From assembly GCF_020097155.1 (NCBI RefSeq), contig NZ_CP083691.1:2418001-2482000 (forward strand): a stretch of 64,000 nt of DNA, read 5' to 3'. This DNA is from Micrococcus porci. GTDB lineage: Bacteria > Actinomycetota > Actinomycetes > Actinomycetales > Micrococcaceae. Below the pieces are notes generated by a model, which was not told the origin of the DNA, made no database searches, and saw nothing but the letters and a program-made list of their open reading frames with translations. This document shows, piece by piece, positions 55,002 through 64,000 of the stretch. The stretch's first letter is position 1; each line of letters begins with the position of its first letter. The translations under genes and the position numbers were made by a program.

Positions 55002-56495
55002 TCAATAGGCGCCGTCGGCCGCCAGGACGGCCTTGACCGTGCGGCCCAGGATGACGAGGTCGCCGAGGACGGACCAGTTCTCCACGTAGTACAGGTCCAG
55101 GCGCACGGCGTCCTCCCAGGACAGATCCGACCGTCCCGAGACCTGCCACAGGCCCGTGATGCCGGGCTGGACGAGGAACCGCCGGTGCACGTACTGGCCG
55201 TACTGCTCCACCTCGTGGGGCAGGTGCGGGCGCGGGCCCACCAGGGACATGTCCCCGCGCAGCACGTTCACCAGCTGGGGCAGCTCGTCGATCGACGTGC
55301 GGCGGATGAACCTGCCGACCCGGGTGATCCGCGGGTCGTCCTTCATCTTGAAGAGCACGTCCTCCTCGCCGCGGTCGGACATCAGCTGCTGCTTGATCTC
55401 CTCGGCGTCCACCACCATCGAGCGGAACTTGAGCATGGTGAAGTGCTCGCCGCGCAGGCCCACGCGCTCCTGGCGGAACAGCACCGGGCCGCCGTCGGTG
55501 GCCTTCACCGCGATGGCCACGGTCAGCAGCAGCGGCGAGATCACCAGCATGCCGAGGCCCGAGGCGACGACGTCGAAGGACCGCTTGACGAACGCCTTGC
55601 CGCGGGAGAGGCGCGGGGTGGAGAGGTGCAGCAGCGGAAGTCCCGCAAGCGGCTGCGTGTGCAGGCGCGGACCCGCCACGTCCACGAGCGCCGGGGCCAT
55701 GATCAGGGAGATCCCCCGCTCCTGGAGGTCCCAGCCCAGGCGGCGGACGTCGTCGGGCACGAAGGGGTGCCCGGAGGTGATGACCACGGCCTCGATGTCC
55801 ATCTCACGCACCTGGGCGACGAGCTCGTCCACCCCGTCCACCTCCGTGGTCACGGGGATGGGCAGCCAGCCCTCGTCCCGAGCCCGGTACCCCGGCAGCA
55901 CGGCCGCGATGGGCTTGTAGCCGGCGCCGGCCTCGGAGTCGAGGGTGTCGTGCACGTACTTGACGGCCTGGGGACCGCCCACCAGGAGCAGGCGCCGACG
56001 CATGGCGCCGCGATGCCGGCCGCGCGCCACCCAGCCGCGGATGAGGAACCGCCCCAGCATCAGGAGGAGCAGGCCGATGGGCAATGCGAGGGCGACGTAG
56101 CCGCGCGCCACCTCGAACGCGAACGCGTACGCGAGGATGGCGATCATGCCGAACAGGTAGAGGGTGCCGCGGAGGACGCGCTTGTACTCCTCCGCGCCGA
56201 TGCCCAGGATCCGGATGTCCCGCGACCCGTCCACGCCCAGGGCGACGACCCAGGACGCGCTCAGCACCGCGCCCACCAGGAGGTAGTTCACGCTCTCCGC
56301 ACCCGGAACGGCCGCGTTGCGGGCGGTGCCGAAGCGCAGCTCGGAGGAGAGGAACGCGGCCAGCACCACGGCGACGACGTCCGCGAGCAGCACGAGGCGG
56401 GGCAGGCCGCGCTCCCACGGTGCGCCCAGGACACGGGCGTGGACGGAGGAGCCCCCCCGGCCCGTCTGGCTCGTCGTCACGGCACTGGACGTCAT
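55002..56495 (-). CDS. Undecaprenyl-phosphate sugar-1-phosphate transferase (WcaJ/CpsE-like initiating enzyme)
   Basis: The 497-residue membrane protein has four N-terminal helices, a CoA-binding-like middle domain, a fifth hydrophobic segment (RSFDVVASGLGMLVISPLLL) and the bacterial sugar transferase core: LKFRSMVVDAEE, RRTSIDELPQLVNVLRGDMS, LVGPRPHLPHEV and QPGITGLWQVSGRS. It loads the first sugar phosphate onto the lipid carrier and so starts repeat-unit assembly. It is separated from the glycosyltransferase island by lepB-prs-glmU, so the initiating step is encoded apart. Confidence 0.93.
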   Translation of the reverse strand: MTSSAVTTSQTGRGGSSVHARVLGAPWERGLPRLVLLADVVAVVLAAFLSSELRFGTARNAAVPGAESVNYLLVGAVLSASWVVALGVDGSRDIRILGIGAEEYKRVLRGTLYLFGMIAILAYAFAFEVARGYVALALPIGLLLLMLGRFLIRGWVARGRHRGAMRRRLLLVGGPQAVKYVHDTLDSEAGAGYKPIAAVLPGYRARDEGWLPIPVTTEVDGVDELVAQVREMDIEAVVITSGHPFVPDDVRRLGWDLQERGISLIMAPALVDVAGPRLHTQPLAGLPLLHLSTPRLSRGKAFVKRSFDVVASGLGMLVISPLLLTVAIAVKATDGGPVLFRQERVGLRGEHFTMLKFRSMVVDAEEIKQQLMSDRGEEDVLFKMKDDPRITRVGRFIRRTSIDELPQLVNVLRGDMSLVGPRPHLPHEVEQYGQYVHRRFLVQPGITGLWQVSGRSDLSWEDAVRLDLYYVENWSVLGDLVILGRTVKAVLAADGAY

Positions 56496-56517
56496 GCGTG
56501 TCCCTTCAAGCTCTCGA

Positions 56518-56534
56518 CAGGCTCACTGAGCCTG
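56518..56534. repeat. Short inverted repeat (CAGGCTC-ACT-GAGCCTG)
   Basis: Arms of 7 bases (56518-56524, 56528-56534) pair perfectly; the left flank reads CTCGACAGGCTCA, which resembles a short interspersed repeat common in actinobacterial genomes. It lies between the ABC-F stop and the sugar transferase start and could end the ABC-F transcript. Confidence 0.55.
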
Positions 56535-56577
56535 GTCATTCAGGAAGGATACAGATGGGGCAGGGTCAAATGAACGA

Positions 56578-58407
56578 TCACGCATCCCGTTCGGCGGCCT
56601 CGAGCCACTGCTCCTCGAGGTCCTCCAGCTCGGCGTCCACGGCCGTGAGCTCCGCCGTGGCCGCGCCGAGCTCGTCGTACTTCTGCGCCTGGCCCAGCTC
56701 GGCCATCCGCGCCTCGATCCCCCCGCGGGACTCGCGCAGCCGCTGCATCTGCCGCTCCAGCCGGGCCATGTCCTTGCGGGCCTGGCGGCGCTCCGCCTCG
56801 GACACCTCCGGGATGTCCACCACCATGCCCGCGCAGGTGCCCTGGGCGTCCCCGCGCCCACGGGAGGAGCCGGGCGCGGGGGCCGCTCCCCCGGCGTCGT
56901 CCATGAGAACGCGCAGCTCCAGGTACTGGTCCACGCCGCCGGGCAGGTCGCGCACCCTGCCGTCGCCGAGCAGGGCCACCTGGTGGTCCGTGACGCGCTC
57001 GAGGAGGTAGCGGTCGTGGGAGACGACGACGAGCGTGCCCGGCCAGCCGTCCAGCACGTCCTCGACCGCGGCGAGGGTGTCCGTGTCGAGGTCATTGGTG
57101 GGCTCGTCCAGCATGAGCACGTTCGGCTCGCCGACGAGCAGGCGCAGCAGCTGCAGACGGCGACGCTCGCCGCCCGAGAGCTCGGACACGGCGGTCCACT
57201 GGCGGGTGGGGCCGAAGCCCAGCATCTCCAGCAGCTGGCCCGGGGACATCTCCCGGTCCCCCACCTGGAATGCGGAGCCCTCGCGGGCCATGACCTCCGC
57301 CACGCGCAGGTCGGCCACCTCGTCCAGCTCCTTCACGTCCTGCGTCAGGGTCGCGGAGACCACGGTCTTGCCGCGCTTCATGCGGCCGGAGTCCGGCTGC
57401 AGGCGACCGTCGAGCAGGCGCAGCAGCGTGGACTTGCCGGCGCCGTTGACGCCGACCACGCCGAGCCGCTCGCCGGGGGCCAGGCGGAGGGTGACGTCGT
57501 CGAGGATCGTCCGGTCCCCCAGGGTGAGGGTGACGTCCTCGAGGTCGATGACGTCCTTGCCGAGCCGCGCGGTGGCGGTCTTGGCCAGGGAGACGGTGTC
57601 CCGGGGCTCGGGGACGTCCGCGATGATCGCATTGGCCGCCTCGATGCGGAACTTGGGCTTGGACGTGCGGGCGGGCGCACCGCGGCGGAGCCAGGCCAGC
57701 TCCTTCTTCATGAGCTGCTGGCGCTTCTGCTCGGTGACCTGCGCCTGACGCGCGCGCTCGGCGCGGGCCAGGATCCAGGCCGCGTAGCCGCCGTCGAACG
57801 GGTCCACGGCGGCGTCGTGCACCTCCCACGTGCGCGTGCACACGGCGTCGAGGAACCAGCGGTCGTGGGTGACCACGACGAGGCCGCCGTCGTTCGGCCG
57901 CCACCGGGCGTTCAGATGACCGGCCAGCCAGGCCACGCCCTCCACGTCCAGGTGGTTGGTGGGCTCGTCGAGGAACAGGACGTCGTCGTCCCCGGCGAGC
58001 AGGCGGGCCAGGGCCACGCGGCGGCGCTGGCCCCCCGAGAGCCCCTCGACCCTCTGCTCCAGGTCCATGCCCGCGAGCAGACCGCCCAGGACGTCGCGGA
58101 TCCTGGCGTCCGAGGCCCAGACGTGGTCCTCCACGTCCCCGACGACGGCGCGGCGCACCGTGTCCTGCGGGTCGAGGACGTCGCGCTGGTCCAGCACGCC
58201 CACGTGGACGCCGCCGCGGCGGGTGACGCGGCCGGTGTCCGGCTCCTGCAGTCCGGCGAGGATGCGCATCAGGGTGGACTTGCCGTCGCCGTTGCGGCCC
58301 ACCAGGCCGATCCGGTCCCCCTCGTCCACGCCGAGCGAGAGCCCGTCGAGGACGGTGCGGGTGCCGAAGGAGATGCCGATGTTCTCGGCGCCGAGCAGGT
58401 GGGCCAT
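56578..58407 (-). CDS. ABC-F family ATPase (ribosome-associated, Uup/EttA type)
   Basis: The 609-residue protein has two ATP-binding cassettes and no membrane domain: Walker A GLVGRNGDGKSTLMRIL and GVVGVNGAGKSTLLRLL, signature LSGGQRRRVALARLL and LSGGERRRLQLLRL, Walker B VLFLDEPTNHLD and VLMLDEPTNDLD, joined by a charged linker, and a C-terminal coiled coil (about 525-605). ABC-F proteins act on the ribosome. Its place next to ispE and rsmA is the standard actinobacterial context. Confidence 0.93.
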   Translation of the reverse strand: MAHLLGAENIGISFGTRTVLDGLSLGVDEGDRIGLVGRNGDGKSTLMRILAGLQEPDTGRVTRRGGVHVGVLDQRDVLDPQDTVRRAVVGDVEDHVWASDARIRDVLGGLLAGMDLEQRVEGLSGGQRRRVALARLLAGDDDVLFLDEPTNHLDVEGVAWLAGHLNARWRPNDGGLVVVTHDRWFLDAVCTRTWEVHDAAVDPFDGGYAAWILARAERARQAQVTEQKRQQLMKKELAWLRRGAPARTSKPKFRIEAANAIIADVPEPRDTVSLAKTATARLGKDVIDLEDVTLTLGDRTILDDVTLRLAPGERLGVVGVNGAGKSTLLRLLDGRLQPDSGRMKRGKTVVSATLTQDVKELDEVADLRVAEVMAREGSAFQVGDREMSPGQLLEMLGFGPTRQWTAVSELSGGERRRLQLLRLLVGEPNVLMLDEPTNDLDTDTLAAVEDVLDGWPGTLVVVSHDRYLLERVTDHQVALLGDGRVRDLPGGVDQYLELRVLMDDAGGAAPAPGSSRGRGDAQGTCAGMVVDIPEVSEAERRQARKDMARLERQMQRLRESRGGIEARMAELGQAQKYDELGAATAELTAVDAELEDLEEQWLEAAERDA

Positions 58408-58485
58408 GGGGTGGGGGTCCTTCCGGGACGGGGCGGGCGGAGTGTGGGGGGCGCGGAGCGGCGGGGTGCGGGGACGGCTCGGGGG

Positions 58486-59451
58486 TCAGAGCACGTGCGC
58501 GCCGGGCACGGGGCCGTGCACGGCCAGGGCGGCCACGCCGGTGCGCTCCTGCACGGCGGTGGCCAGGCGGGCGGCGTCCTGCTCCGAATGGGCCAGGAGC
58601 AGCAGGGTGGGCCCGGAGCCGGAGACCATGGCGCGCAGGGCACCCTCGTCCAGGCCGACGTCCATGACGTCGGACAGCTCGGGGAAGAGCGTCACGGCGG
58701 GGGTCTGGAGGTCGTTCTCCATGGCCAGGGCCAGCGCCAGGGGGTCCGCCTGGGCCAGGGCGCGGACCACGTCCGCGTCCACGGCCGGCTCCCCCTGCCC
58801 CTCCGGAGCCCGACCGAGGGAGCGGAGCTCGTCCAGGGTGCGGAACACGATGGGAGTGGACAGCCCGGCGTCCGCGGGCACGAGCACCAGGTGCACGGGC
58901 CGACGCGCGGCCACCGGGGTCAGCTCCGAGCCGGTGCCCCGCCCGACGGCGGCCCCGCCGGTCACCGCGAACGGCACGTCCGCGCCGAGGGGCGCGGCCA
59001 GCTCGGCGAGTTCGGAGCGGGTCAGGCCGGTGTCCCAGAGGACGGAGCACGCCAGCAGCGCGGCGGCCGCATCCGCGGAGCCGCCGCCCATGCCGCCGGC
59101 GACGGGGACCTGCTTGGACACCTCGAGGTGCACGCCGTGGGTCTCCGGGGCCAGGCCGAGGCTCTGGCGCAGGTGGAGGGCGGCCCGGTGGGCGAGGTTG
59201 CGCTCGTCCCAGGGGACGTCCCGGGTGTCCACCGAGCTGGGCTGGCGGGTGGACTCGGCCAGGGTGATCCGCGCGTCGCCGTCCGGGCGGGCCACGGCGG
59301 TGACGGTCTCCGCCAGGCTGACCGCCAGGTAGACGCTGGCCACGGGGTGGTAGCCGTCCGGGCGTGGCGGGCCCACGCGCAGGGAGAGGTTGACCTTGCC
59401 GGGCGCACGGACGGTGACGTGGCGGGCGCTCGGGCCCGGGAGGCCGCTCAC
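58486..59451 (-). CDS. ispE: 4-(cytidine 5'-diphospho)-2-C-methyl-D-erythritol kinase
   Basis: IspE is the GHMP kinase of the MEP isoprenoid pathway. The 321-residue protein has the start [20 protein letters not shown] with the catalytic Lys-Asn, the ATP loop [20 protein letters not shown], and the C-terminal [17 protein letters not shown] 59451 overlaps the rsmA stop (ATGA), so the two are coupled. Confidence 0.96.
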   Translation of the reverse strand: MSGLPGPSARHVTVRAPGKVNLSLRVGPPRPDGYHPVASVYLAVSLAETVTAVARPDGDARITLAESTRQPSSVDTRDVPWDERNLAHRAALHLRQSLGLAPETHGVHLEVSKQVPVAGGMGGGSADAAAALLACSVLWDTGLTRSELAELAAPLGADVPFAVTGGAAVGRGTGSELTPVAARRPVHLVLVPADAGLSTPIVFRTLDELRSLGRAPEGQGEPAVDADVVRALAQADPLALALAMENDLQTPAVTLFPELSDVMDVGLDEGALRAMVSGSGPTLLLLAHSEQDAARLATAVQERTGVAALAVHGPVPGAHVL

Positions 59452-60356
59452 GACGCCGCCTCCGGCCGGTGTTCGGCGATCCGCGCGAACGCCGCGATGT
59501 CCAGGGCCTCGCCGCGGGCCTTCGGGTCCACTCCCGCGGCCACGAGCGCCTCCTCCGCGAGCGCGGGCGAGCCGGCCCAGGTGGCCAGGGCGGCGCGGAG
59601 GGTCTTGCGGCGCTGGGCGAACGCGGCGTCCACCACCGCGAACACCTCACGGCGGTCCACGGCCTGCGTGGGGGGCTCGCGACGGGTGAAGGCGACGAGG
59701 CCGGAGTGGATGCGCGGCGCCGGCCAGAACACCTGGGTGCCGATCACACCCGCCTTGCGCACGTCCGCGTACCAGGCCGCCTTGGCCGAGGGCACGCCGT
59801 AGACGCGGGATCCGGGTCCGGCGGCGAGGCGGTCCGCGACCTCCTCCTGGACCATGACGAGGCCGTGGCGCAGTCCCGGCAGCACGGCCAGGGCGTGGAG
59901 CAGCACGGGCACGGCGACGTTGTAGGGCAGATTCGCCACCAGCGCGGTGGGCCCGGAGGCGGCGCCGGCCGGGCGGACGGAGTCCAGGCCCTCGGCGGTG
60001 AGGGTCATGGCGTCCGCGTGGAGCACGGCGAGATCCGCGGCCCGCTCGGGGCGGAACTCGGCGGCGGTGGCGGGCAGGCGGGCCGCCGTGACGGGGTCGA
60101 TCTCCACGGCCGTCACGGCCGAGGCGGCATCCAGCAGGCCGAGGCTCAGGGAGCCGAGGCCGGGGCCGATCTCCAGGACGTGTTCGTCCGGGGCGAGGTC
60201 CGCGGCGGCGACGATGCGGCGGATGGTGTTGGGGTCGATCACGAAGTTCTGCCCCCACTGCTTGGTGGGGCGCAGGTCCAGTTCGGCGGCCAGACGGCGC
60301 ACGTCGGCCGCGCTCAGGAGGGGCGCGGTGGCGGGGGCGTCGGGGGGCGGGACCAT
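59448..60356 (-). CDS. rsmA: 16S rRNA (adenine-N6,N6)-dimethyltransferase
   Basis: RsmA (KsgA) dimethylates two adenines near the 3' end of 16S rRNA. The 302-residue protein has the family's [19 protein letters not shown], the SAM loop [16 protein letters not shown] and the motif [14 protein letters not shown] minus-strand TAGACT box lies 7 bases before the ATG at 60356, so the mRNA is probably leaderless. Confidence 0.96.
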   Translation of the reverse strand: MVPPPDAPATAPLLSAADVRRLAAELDLRPTKQWGQNFVIDPNTIRRIVAAADLAPDEHVLEIGPGLGSLSLGLLDAASAVTAVEIDPVTAARLPATAAEFRPERAADLAVLHADAMTLTAEGLDSVRPAGAASGPTALVANLPYNVAVPVLLHALAVLPGLRHGLVMVQEEVADRLAAGPGSRVYGVPSAKAAWYADVRKAGVIGTQVFWPAPRIHSGLVAFTRREPPTQAVDRREVFAVVDAAFAQRRKTLRAALATWAGSPALAEEALVAAGVDPKARGEALDIAAFARIAEHRPEAAS

Positions 60357-60363
60357 GCCGGCG

Positions 60364-60369
60364 AGTCTA
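60364..60369 (-). promoter_or_regulatory. Leaderless -10 box of rsmA-ispE
   Basis: On the minus strand TAGACT lies 7 bases before the rsmA ATG at 60356. Confidence 0.5.
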
Positions 60370-60398
60370 CCGGCGAGGTTGGACGCGGTCAGGGGCGG

Positions 60399-62210
60399 TC
60401 AGGACGAGAGGTCTCCCAGGCGGACCAGCTCCTGGAATTCCGGGCTGGTCTCCTGCAGGCCTGCGAAGGTCCCCTGGTCGAGGATCCGGCCCTCGTCCAT
60501 GAGGACGACCTGGTCGCAGTGCTTGACTGTGGAGAGCCGGTGGGCCACCACGATGACCGTGATCCTCCCCTTGAGCGACTCAATCACGTCCGTGACCTTC
60601 CGCTCGGTGACGTTGTCCAGCGCCGACGTCGCCTCGTCCAGCACCAGGAGGCGGGGCCGGCGGTACAGCGCGCGGGCGATGCCGAGCCGCTGCCGCTGGC
60701 CACCGGAGACGCCCACGGCGCCCTCGCCCACCACGGTGTCCAGGCCGTCCGGCAGCGCGTCGAGCCAGTCCCCCATCTGCGCGTCGCGGAGGACCCTCTC
60801 CACCTCGGTCCGGTCTGCGGTCCTGGCCGCCTCGATGTCCAGCACCACGTTGTGCAGCACGGAGCCGTTCACCACGGTCACGGACTGCGGGACGAACGCG
60901 ACGTTGTCCCACCAGCCGCGGGGATCGGCCTGCAGCTCGACCCCGTCCACGTACACCCCGCCCTGCTGGGCGTGATGGAAGCCGATGAGCAGGTCCACGA
61001 GGGTGGTCTTGCCCGCGCCGCTGCCGCCCACGAAGGCATAGGACGCGCCGAAGGGGATGGACAGGTCGATGCCCTTGAGCACCGGCTCGTCCTTGCCCGG
61101 GTAGGTGAAGGACGCGTTGCGCGCCTCGAGCGAGCGCTCGAAGGGCAGACGATCGTAGGGGCGATCGGCCGCGTCGAGGACCGGCTGGGCGTCCTTCAGC
61201 TCCGCGACCGTCCGCTCGAAGGCCGGCCAGGACGCTCGGATCTCATTGCTGGTGGCCATCACGGAGGCGATGGAGGGAAGGAGCCGGAAGCCGGCCATGG
61301 CGAGGAGGGCGAGCGACCCGAAGGCCTGGTCGCCCCGGCCGGAGGCGAAGGCCACCGCCACCAGGCCGGCGATGGCCGCGACGAAGGCGACCTCGAGCAC
61401 GTACCGAGGCATCATCGTGAGGATCATCTTGAGGCGGATCGCCTCGGCGTTCTCCCGCCGTGCGTCGACGTACTCGTCCATGAAGGCCGAGTCGTTGCCC
61501 CGGACCTTCACGTCCTTGTAGTTCTCCAGGCCCTGCAGGGCGGCGGTGTTCGCGCGCTCTCCGGTGACCACCAGCGTCCACCCGAGCTGCGAGGCCGGCT
61601 TGCGGATGACGTGCCGGATGATCAGCGTGACGACCAGGAAGTAGGCGCCCATGCCGAGCGCGGTGAGCGGCATGGTCACCCCGACCACGATCCCCACCGC
61701 GAGGAGGGTGACCGCTTCGGTGAGGAGGGTGACGGACGCGTTCACCACGCCGGTGTAGGCCATGGACGAGGTGCCGGTCACGTTGTTCACCAGGGTGCCG
61801 ACGGTGCGGGTGAGGTGGAGGCCGTAGTCCGCTCGCAGGTAGTAGCGCAGCAGCTTCGCGGACGTCTGGATGAGGTTCTTGTTGGTGAACCCCATGGTCC
61901 ACCAGCGGAAGGACAGCACCAGCACGGCCTTCAGCAGGTACGCGACCACGATGACCCCCGCGAAGGCCACCGTCTGCTCGGCCACGGAGACCGCGCCGAC
62001 CGAGGCCAGGAGCTCCGTGATGACGGGAGCTCCGGGCGACCCGGTGGTGAGGAGGTTGACCAGCGGGAGGATCGACGCCAGCGCCGCCATCTCCAGGAGG
62101 GCCACGAGGATGGAGCCGAGCACCACGAAGCCCAGCCGGATGCGCATGGGCCGGTCGACGAGGTACTGCGTTCCCTCGGGGAGCCGGGACTTGAGGAGGC
62201 GGGTCACCAC
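60399..62210 (-). CDS. ABC exporter, PglK/MsbA-like lipid-linked oligosaccharide flippase candidate
   Basis: The 603-residue half-transporter has six transmembrane helices (about 25-330) and a nucleotide-binding domain with Walker A FVGGSGAGKTTLVDLL, signature VGVSGGQRQRLGIARALY and Walker B LLVLDEATSALDN. The SALDN ending and overall layout match PglK-type flippases that move lipid-linked glycans. It starts at GTG 62210 and sits between tatD and rsmA, in an otherwise housekeeping operon, where it looks like an added polysaccharide gene. No Wzx flippase is in the window, so it may fill that role. Confidence 0.82.
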   Translation of the reverse strand: MVTRLLKSRLPEGTQYLVDRPMRIRLGFVVLGSILVALLEMAALASILPLVNLLTTGSPGAPVITELLASVGAVSVAEQTVAFAGVIVVAYLLKAVLVLSFRWWTMGFTNKNLIQTSAKLLRYYLRADYGLHLTRTVGTLVNNVTGTSSMAYTGVVNASVTLLTEAVTLLAVGIVVGVTMPLTALGMGAYFLVVTLIIRHVIRKPASQLGWTLVVTGERANTAALQGLENYKDVKVRGNDSAFMDEYVDARRENAEAIRLKMILTMMPRYVLEVAFVAAIAGLVAVAFASGRGDQAFGSLALLAMAGFRLLPSIASVMATSNEIRASWPAFERTVAELKDAQPVLDAADRPYDRLPFERSLEARNASFTYPGKDEPVLKGIDLSIPFGASYAFVGGSGAGKTTLVDLLIGFHHAQQGGVYVDGVELQADPRGWWDNVAFVPQSVTVVNGSVLHNVVLDIEAARTADRTEVERVLRDAQMGDWLDALPDGLDTVVGEGAVGVSGGQRQRLGIARALYRRPRLLVLDEATSALDNVTERKVTDVIESLKGRITVIVVAHRLSTVKHCDQVVLMDEGRILDQGTFAGLQETSPEFQELVRLGDLSS

Positions 62211-62244
62211 AGTCCGTCACTCTACTGGCCGCAGCCAGTGCTCC

Positions 62245-63240
62245 TCAGAACTCCCCGTAGACGCGCGCGGTGTTCTCCGCCACCGCCGCAGCCAGCTCCG
62301 CCACCTCCTCGCCCCGGGCCTCGGCCATCCCCCGGAGGGTCACGGGGATCAGGTACGGCGCGTTGGGCCGGCCCCGGTGGGGGTGCGGGGTGAGGAAGGG
62401 CGCGTCGGTCTCCACCATGACCAGCTCCCGGGGCAGCAGGCGCAGGGCGTCGCGCAGGTCGTCGTTGGCCTTGAACGTCACGGGGCCGGCGAAGGAGGCG
62501 TGCCAGCCGCGCTCGGCGCAGGTCCGGGCCAGGTCGGGCCCCCCGGAGAAGCAGTGGAAGACGACGTGGGGCGGCAGGCCCCCGTCGGCCTCCTCCTCGA
62601 GGAGCACGCGGACGACGTCGTCGTGGGCGTCCCGGTCGTGGATCTGCAGTGCCTTGCCCAGCTCCCGGGCGAGCCGGATGTGCCGGCGGAAGGACTCCTC
62701 CTGCGCCGCGTGGCCGGCCTCGTCCGTGGTGCGGAAGAAGTCCAGGCCGGTCTCCCCCACGGCCCGCACGCGCGGGTGCTCCGCCAGCTCGGCAATCACC
62801 GCGAACGCCTCCTCGAACTCCCCGCGTGCGGTCAACCGCGCGGCGTCGTTGGGGTGCAGGGCCACGGCGCCCAGCAGGCGCGACTCGGCCTCGATCGCCT
62901 CCACGGTGAACCGGGCCGACTCGACGTCGCAGGCCACCTGGACCGCCCCGACGACGCCCACCGCCTCCGCGGCGTCCATCGCCTGGTGCACGTCCACCCT
63001 CACCAGCCCGTCTCGGAAGTCCAGGTGCGTGTGGTTGTCCACCACGGGCACGGGGAGCGGCTCGGGCGCCGGCGGGTACTCCAGCCGACGCTTCCGGCCG
63101 GACTTCTCCTCGCGGGTGTCGCGGGCAGGGCCGTCGCCCAGGTCAGCGGGCGTGGCGGGCGGCCGGTAGGCGGAGGGGATTCCGGGCTCGGTGGAGGCGG
63201 ACTGGGTGGAGGCGGACTGGGCGGACGTCGTGGTGGCCAT
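62245..63240 (-). CDS. TatD family metal-dependent hydrolase
   Basis: The core (about 75-331) has the metal motif DNHTHLDFRDG, the AVALHPNDAARL block, VGETGLDFFRT, LQIHDRDAHDDVV, VFHCFSGGPDLAR and VETDAPFLTP, all as in TatD 3'-5' exonuclease/deoxyribonucleases. The first ~70 residues are an extra Ser/Thr/Ala-rich, then basic, segment that includes a duplicated QSAST repeat. A minus-strand TAGGCT at 63247-63252, 6 bases before ATG 63240, supports this start. Confidence 0.93.
   Translation of the reverse strand: MATTTSAQSASTQSASTEPGIPSAYRPPATPADLGDGPARDTREEKSGRKRRLEYPPAPEPLPVPVVDNHTHLDFRDGLVRVDVHQAMDAAEAVGVVGAVQVACDVESARFTVEAIEAESRLLGAVALHPNDAARLTARGEFEEAFAVIAELAEHPRVRAVGETGLDFFRTTDEAGHAAQEESFRRHIRLARELGKALQIHDRDAHDDVVRVLLEEEADGGLPPHVVFHCFSGGPDLARTCAERGWHASFAGPVTFKANDDLRDALRLLPRELVMVETDAPFLTPHPHRGRPNAPYLIPVTLRGMAEARGEEVAELAAAVAENTARVYGEF
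63190..63219. repeat. Two tandem 15-bp repeats in the tatD 5' coding region
   Basis: GGTGGAGGCGGACTG occurs twice in a row and encodes a repeated Gln-Ser-Ala-Ser-Thr on the minus strand. Confidence 0.85.
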
Positions 63241-63246
63241 GCCTCG

Positions 63247-63252
63247 AGCCTA
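63247..63252 (-). promoter_or_regulatory. Leaderless -10 box of the tatD-family gene
   Basis: On the minus strand TAGGCT lies 6 bases before the ATG at 63240. Confidence 0.45.
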
Positions 63253-63267
63253 GGCCCCGGACACGAC

Positions 63268-63301
63268 GGCGCCCCTCACCCGGGTGCGGGTGAGGGGCGC
63301 C
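63268..63301 (-). terminator. Terminator of the aldehyde dehydrogenase gene
   Basis: A perfect 14-bp stem (63268-63281 with 63288-63301) around a 6-base loop lies 11 bases after the minus-strand stop at 63313. Confidence 0.85.
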
Positions 63302-63312
63302 GGCCGGCCTGG

Positions 63313-64000
63313 TCAGCGGCCCGCGAACGGGTCCTCGATGCCGATGTACTGCACGGTCGTGTACTCGGCGATGCCCTCGGCGCCGCCCTCGCGGCCGAGG
63401 CCGGACTGCTTCACGCCGCCGAACGGCGCGGCCGGGTTGGAGACGACGCCCACGTTGTAGCCCACGATGCCGAAGTCGATCTGCTCGGTCACGCGGTGCA
63501 TGCGGGCGTTGTCCTCGGTGAACACGTAGGAGGCGAGGCCGTACTCCGTGTCGTTGGCCATCTGGATGGCCTCCTCCTCCGTGGAGAAGGTGACGATCGG
63601 GGCCACGGGGCCGAAGATCTCCTTCTTGAGGATCGGGTTGTCCTTGCCGACCTTCAGGGCGGTGGGGGCGTAGAAGTAGCCGTCGCCCTCGATCTTGTGG
63701 CCGCCGGTGAGGATCTCGCCGCCGGCGGCGACGGCCTCCTCGATGAGCGCGTGGATGTCGTCGCGCGCGCCCTCGTCCACGATCGGGCCCAGGGTGGACT
63801 CCGGGTCGGTGCCGCGCAGCGGCTTCAGGGCCTCCAGGCGCTCCACGAAGCGCCGGGTGAACTCCTCGGCCACGGACTCGTGGACCAGGAAGCGGTTGGC
63901 GGCGGTGCAGGCCTCACCCATGTTGCGCAGCTTGGCGGCGAAGGCGCCGTCCACGGCCTTGTCCATGTCCGCGTCCTCGAACACGATCAGCGGGGCGTTG
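63313..64000 (-). CDS. Aldehyde dehydrogenase, succinate-semialdehyde dehydrogenase-like (5' part outside window)
   Basis: Only the C-terminal ~229 residues are in the window; the frame is open to the right edge. The catalytic Cys is in NMGEACTAANRFLVHE, and LKKEIFGPVAPIVTF, NDTEYGLASYVFTED and the final PFGGVKQSGLGREGGAEGIA match NAD(P)-dependent succinate-semialdehyde dehydrogenases (GabD type). The EACTAANR context favours GabD over betaine aldehyde dehydrogenase, but related substrates cannot be excluded. Confidence 0.88.
   Translation of the reverse strand, partial: NAPLIVFEDADMDKAVDGAFAAKLRNMGEACTAANRFLVHESVAEEFTRRFVERLEALKPLRGTDPESTLGPIVDEGARDDIHALIEEAVAAGGEILTGGHKIEGDGYFYAPTALKVGKDNPILKKEIFGPVAPIVTFSTEEEAIQMANDTEYGLASYVFTEDNARMHRVTEQIDFGIVGYNVGVVSNPAAPFGGVKQSGLGREGGAEGIAEYTTVQYIGIEDPFAGR

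Overview
The window is very GC-rich DNA with dense, often overlapping genes, GTG starts, GC-rich hairpin terminators and leaderless TAGnnT promoters. Gene content (an LpdA-type quinone dehydrogenase without redox cysteines, AccA3-type carboxylase, an mfd / pth / rplY / prs / glmU / ispE / rsmA / tatD block) points to an actinomycete. A Micrococcus- or Kocuria-like member of the Micrococcaceae is my best inference; no rRNA is present to prove it.

Layout. 1-11 kb is metabolic: a DUF885 peptidase (cut by the left edge), maf, a biotin-dependent acyl-CoA carboxylase alpha subunit, a TetR regulator divergent from an MHS-family transporter, a quinone reductase, and a nucleoside-salvage run (purine nucleoside phosphorylase, phosphohexo/pentomutase, deoC). 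11.3-18 kb holds surface-polysaccharide control genes: acyltransferase, low-molecular-weight tyrosine phosphatase, Wzy-like polymerase, a Wzz/BY-kinase broken by a poly-C frameshift, a secreted protein, and a nucleotidyltransferase + PqqD pair. 18-25 kb is housekeeping (mfd, MauE-thioredoxin, DUF2505, pth, rplY). 25-51 kb is a large polysaccharide island: a second secreted protein, rmlCD fusion, rmlB, rmlA, about a dozen glycosyltransferases, an acyltransferase, a CBS-NeuB-SAF-TIM-barrel fusion, a CMP-sugar synthetase, a polysialyltransferase-like protein and an HprK-like kinase fused to a PqqD domain. 51-64 kb returns to housekeeping (lepB, prs, glmU, tRNA-Gln, ABC-F, ispE, rsmA, tatD), interrupted by an initiating sugar transferase and a PglK-like flippase, and ends in a truncated aldehyde dehydrogenase.

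How the parts fit (inference): the sugar transferase at 55-56.5 kb loads the first sugar on undecaprenyl phosphate; the island's glycosyltransferases extend it with rhamnose (RmlABCD) and probably a nonulosonic acid (NeuB/NeuA); the ABC flippase moves it outward; the Wzy-like protein polymerises it; the Wzz/BY-kinase and its phosphatase set length. The nucleotidyltransferase, PqqD and HprK-PqqD proteins look like an actinobacterial version of the poorly understood 'HPr-rel-A' set that accompanies exopolysaccharide loci in other bacteria, and are the best candidates for an undescribed system here.

The glycosyltransferase-rich part from about 28.4 to 38.7 kb is visibly less GC-rich than its surroundings and is probably the variable, horizontally exchanged core.
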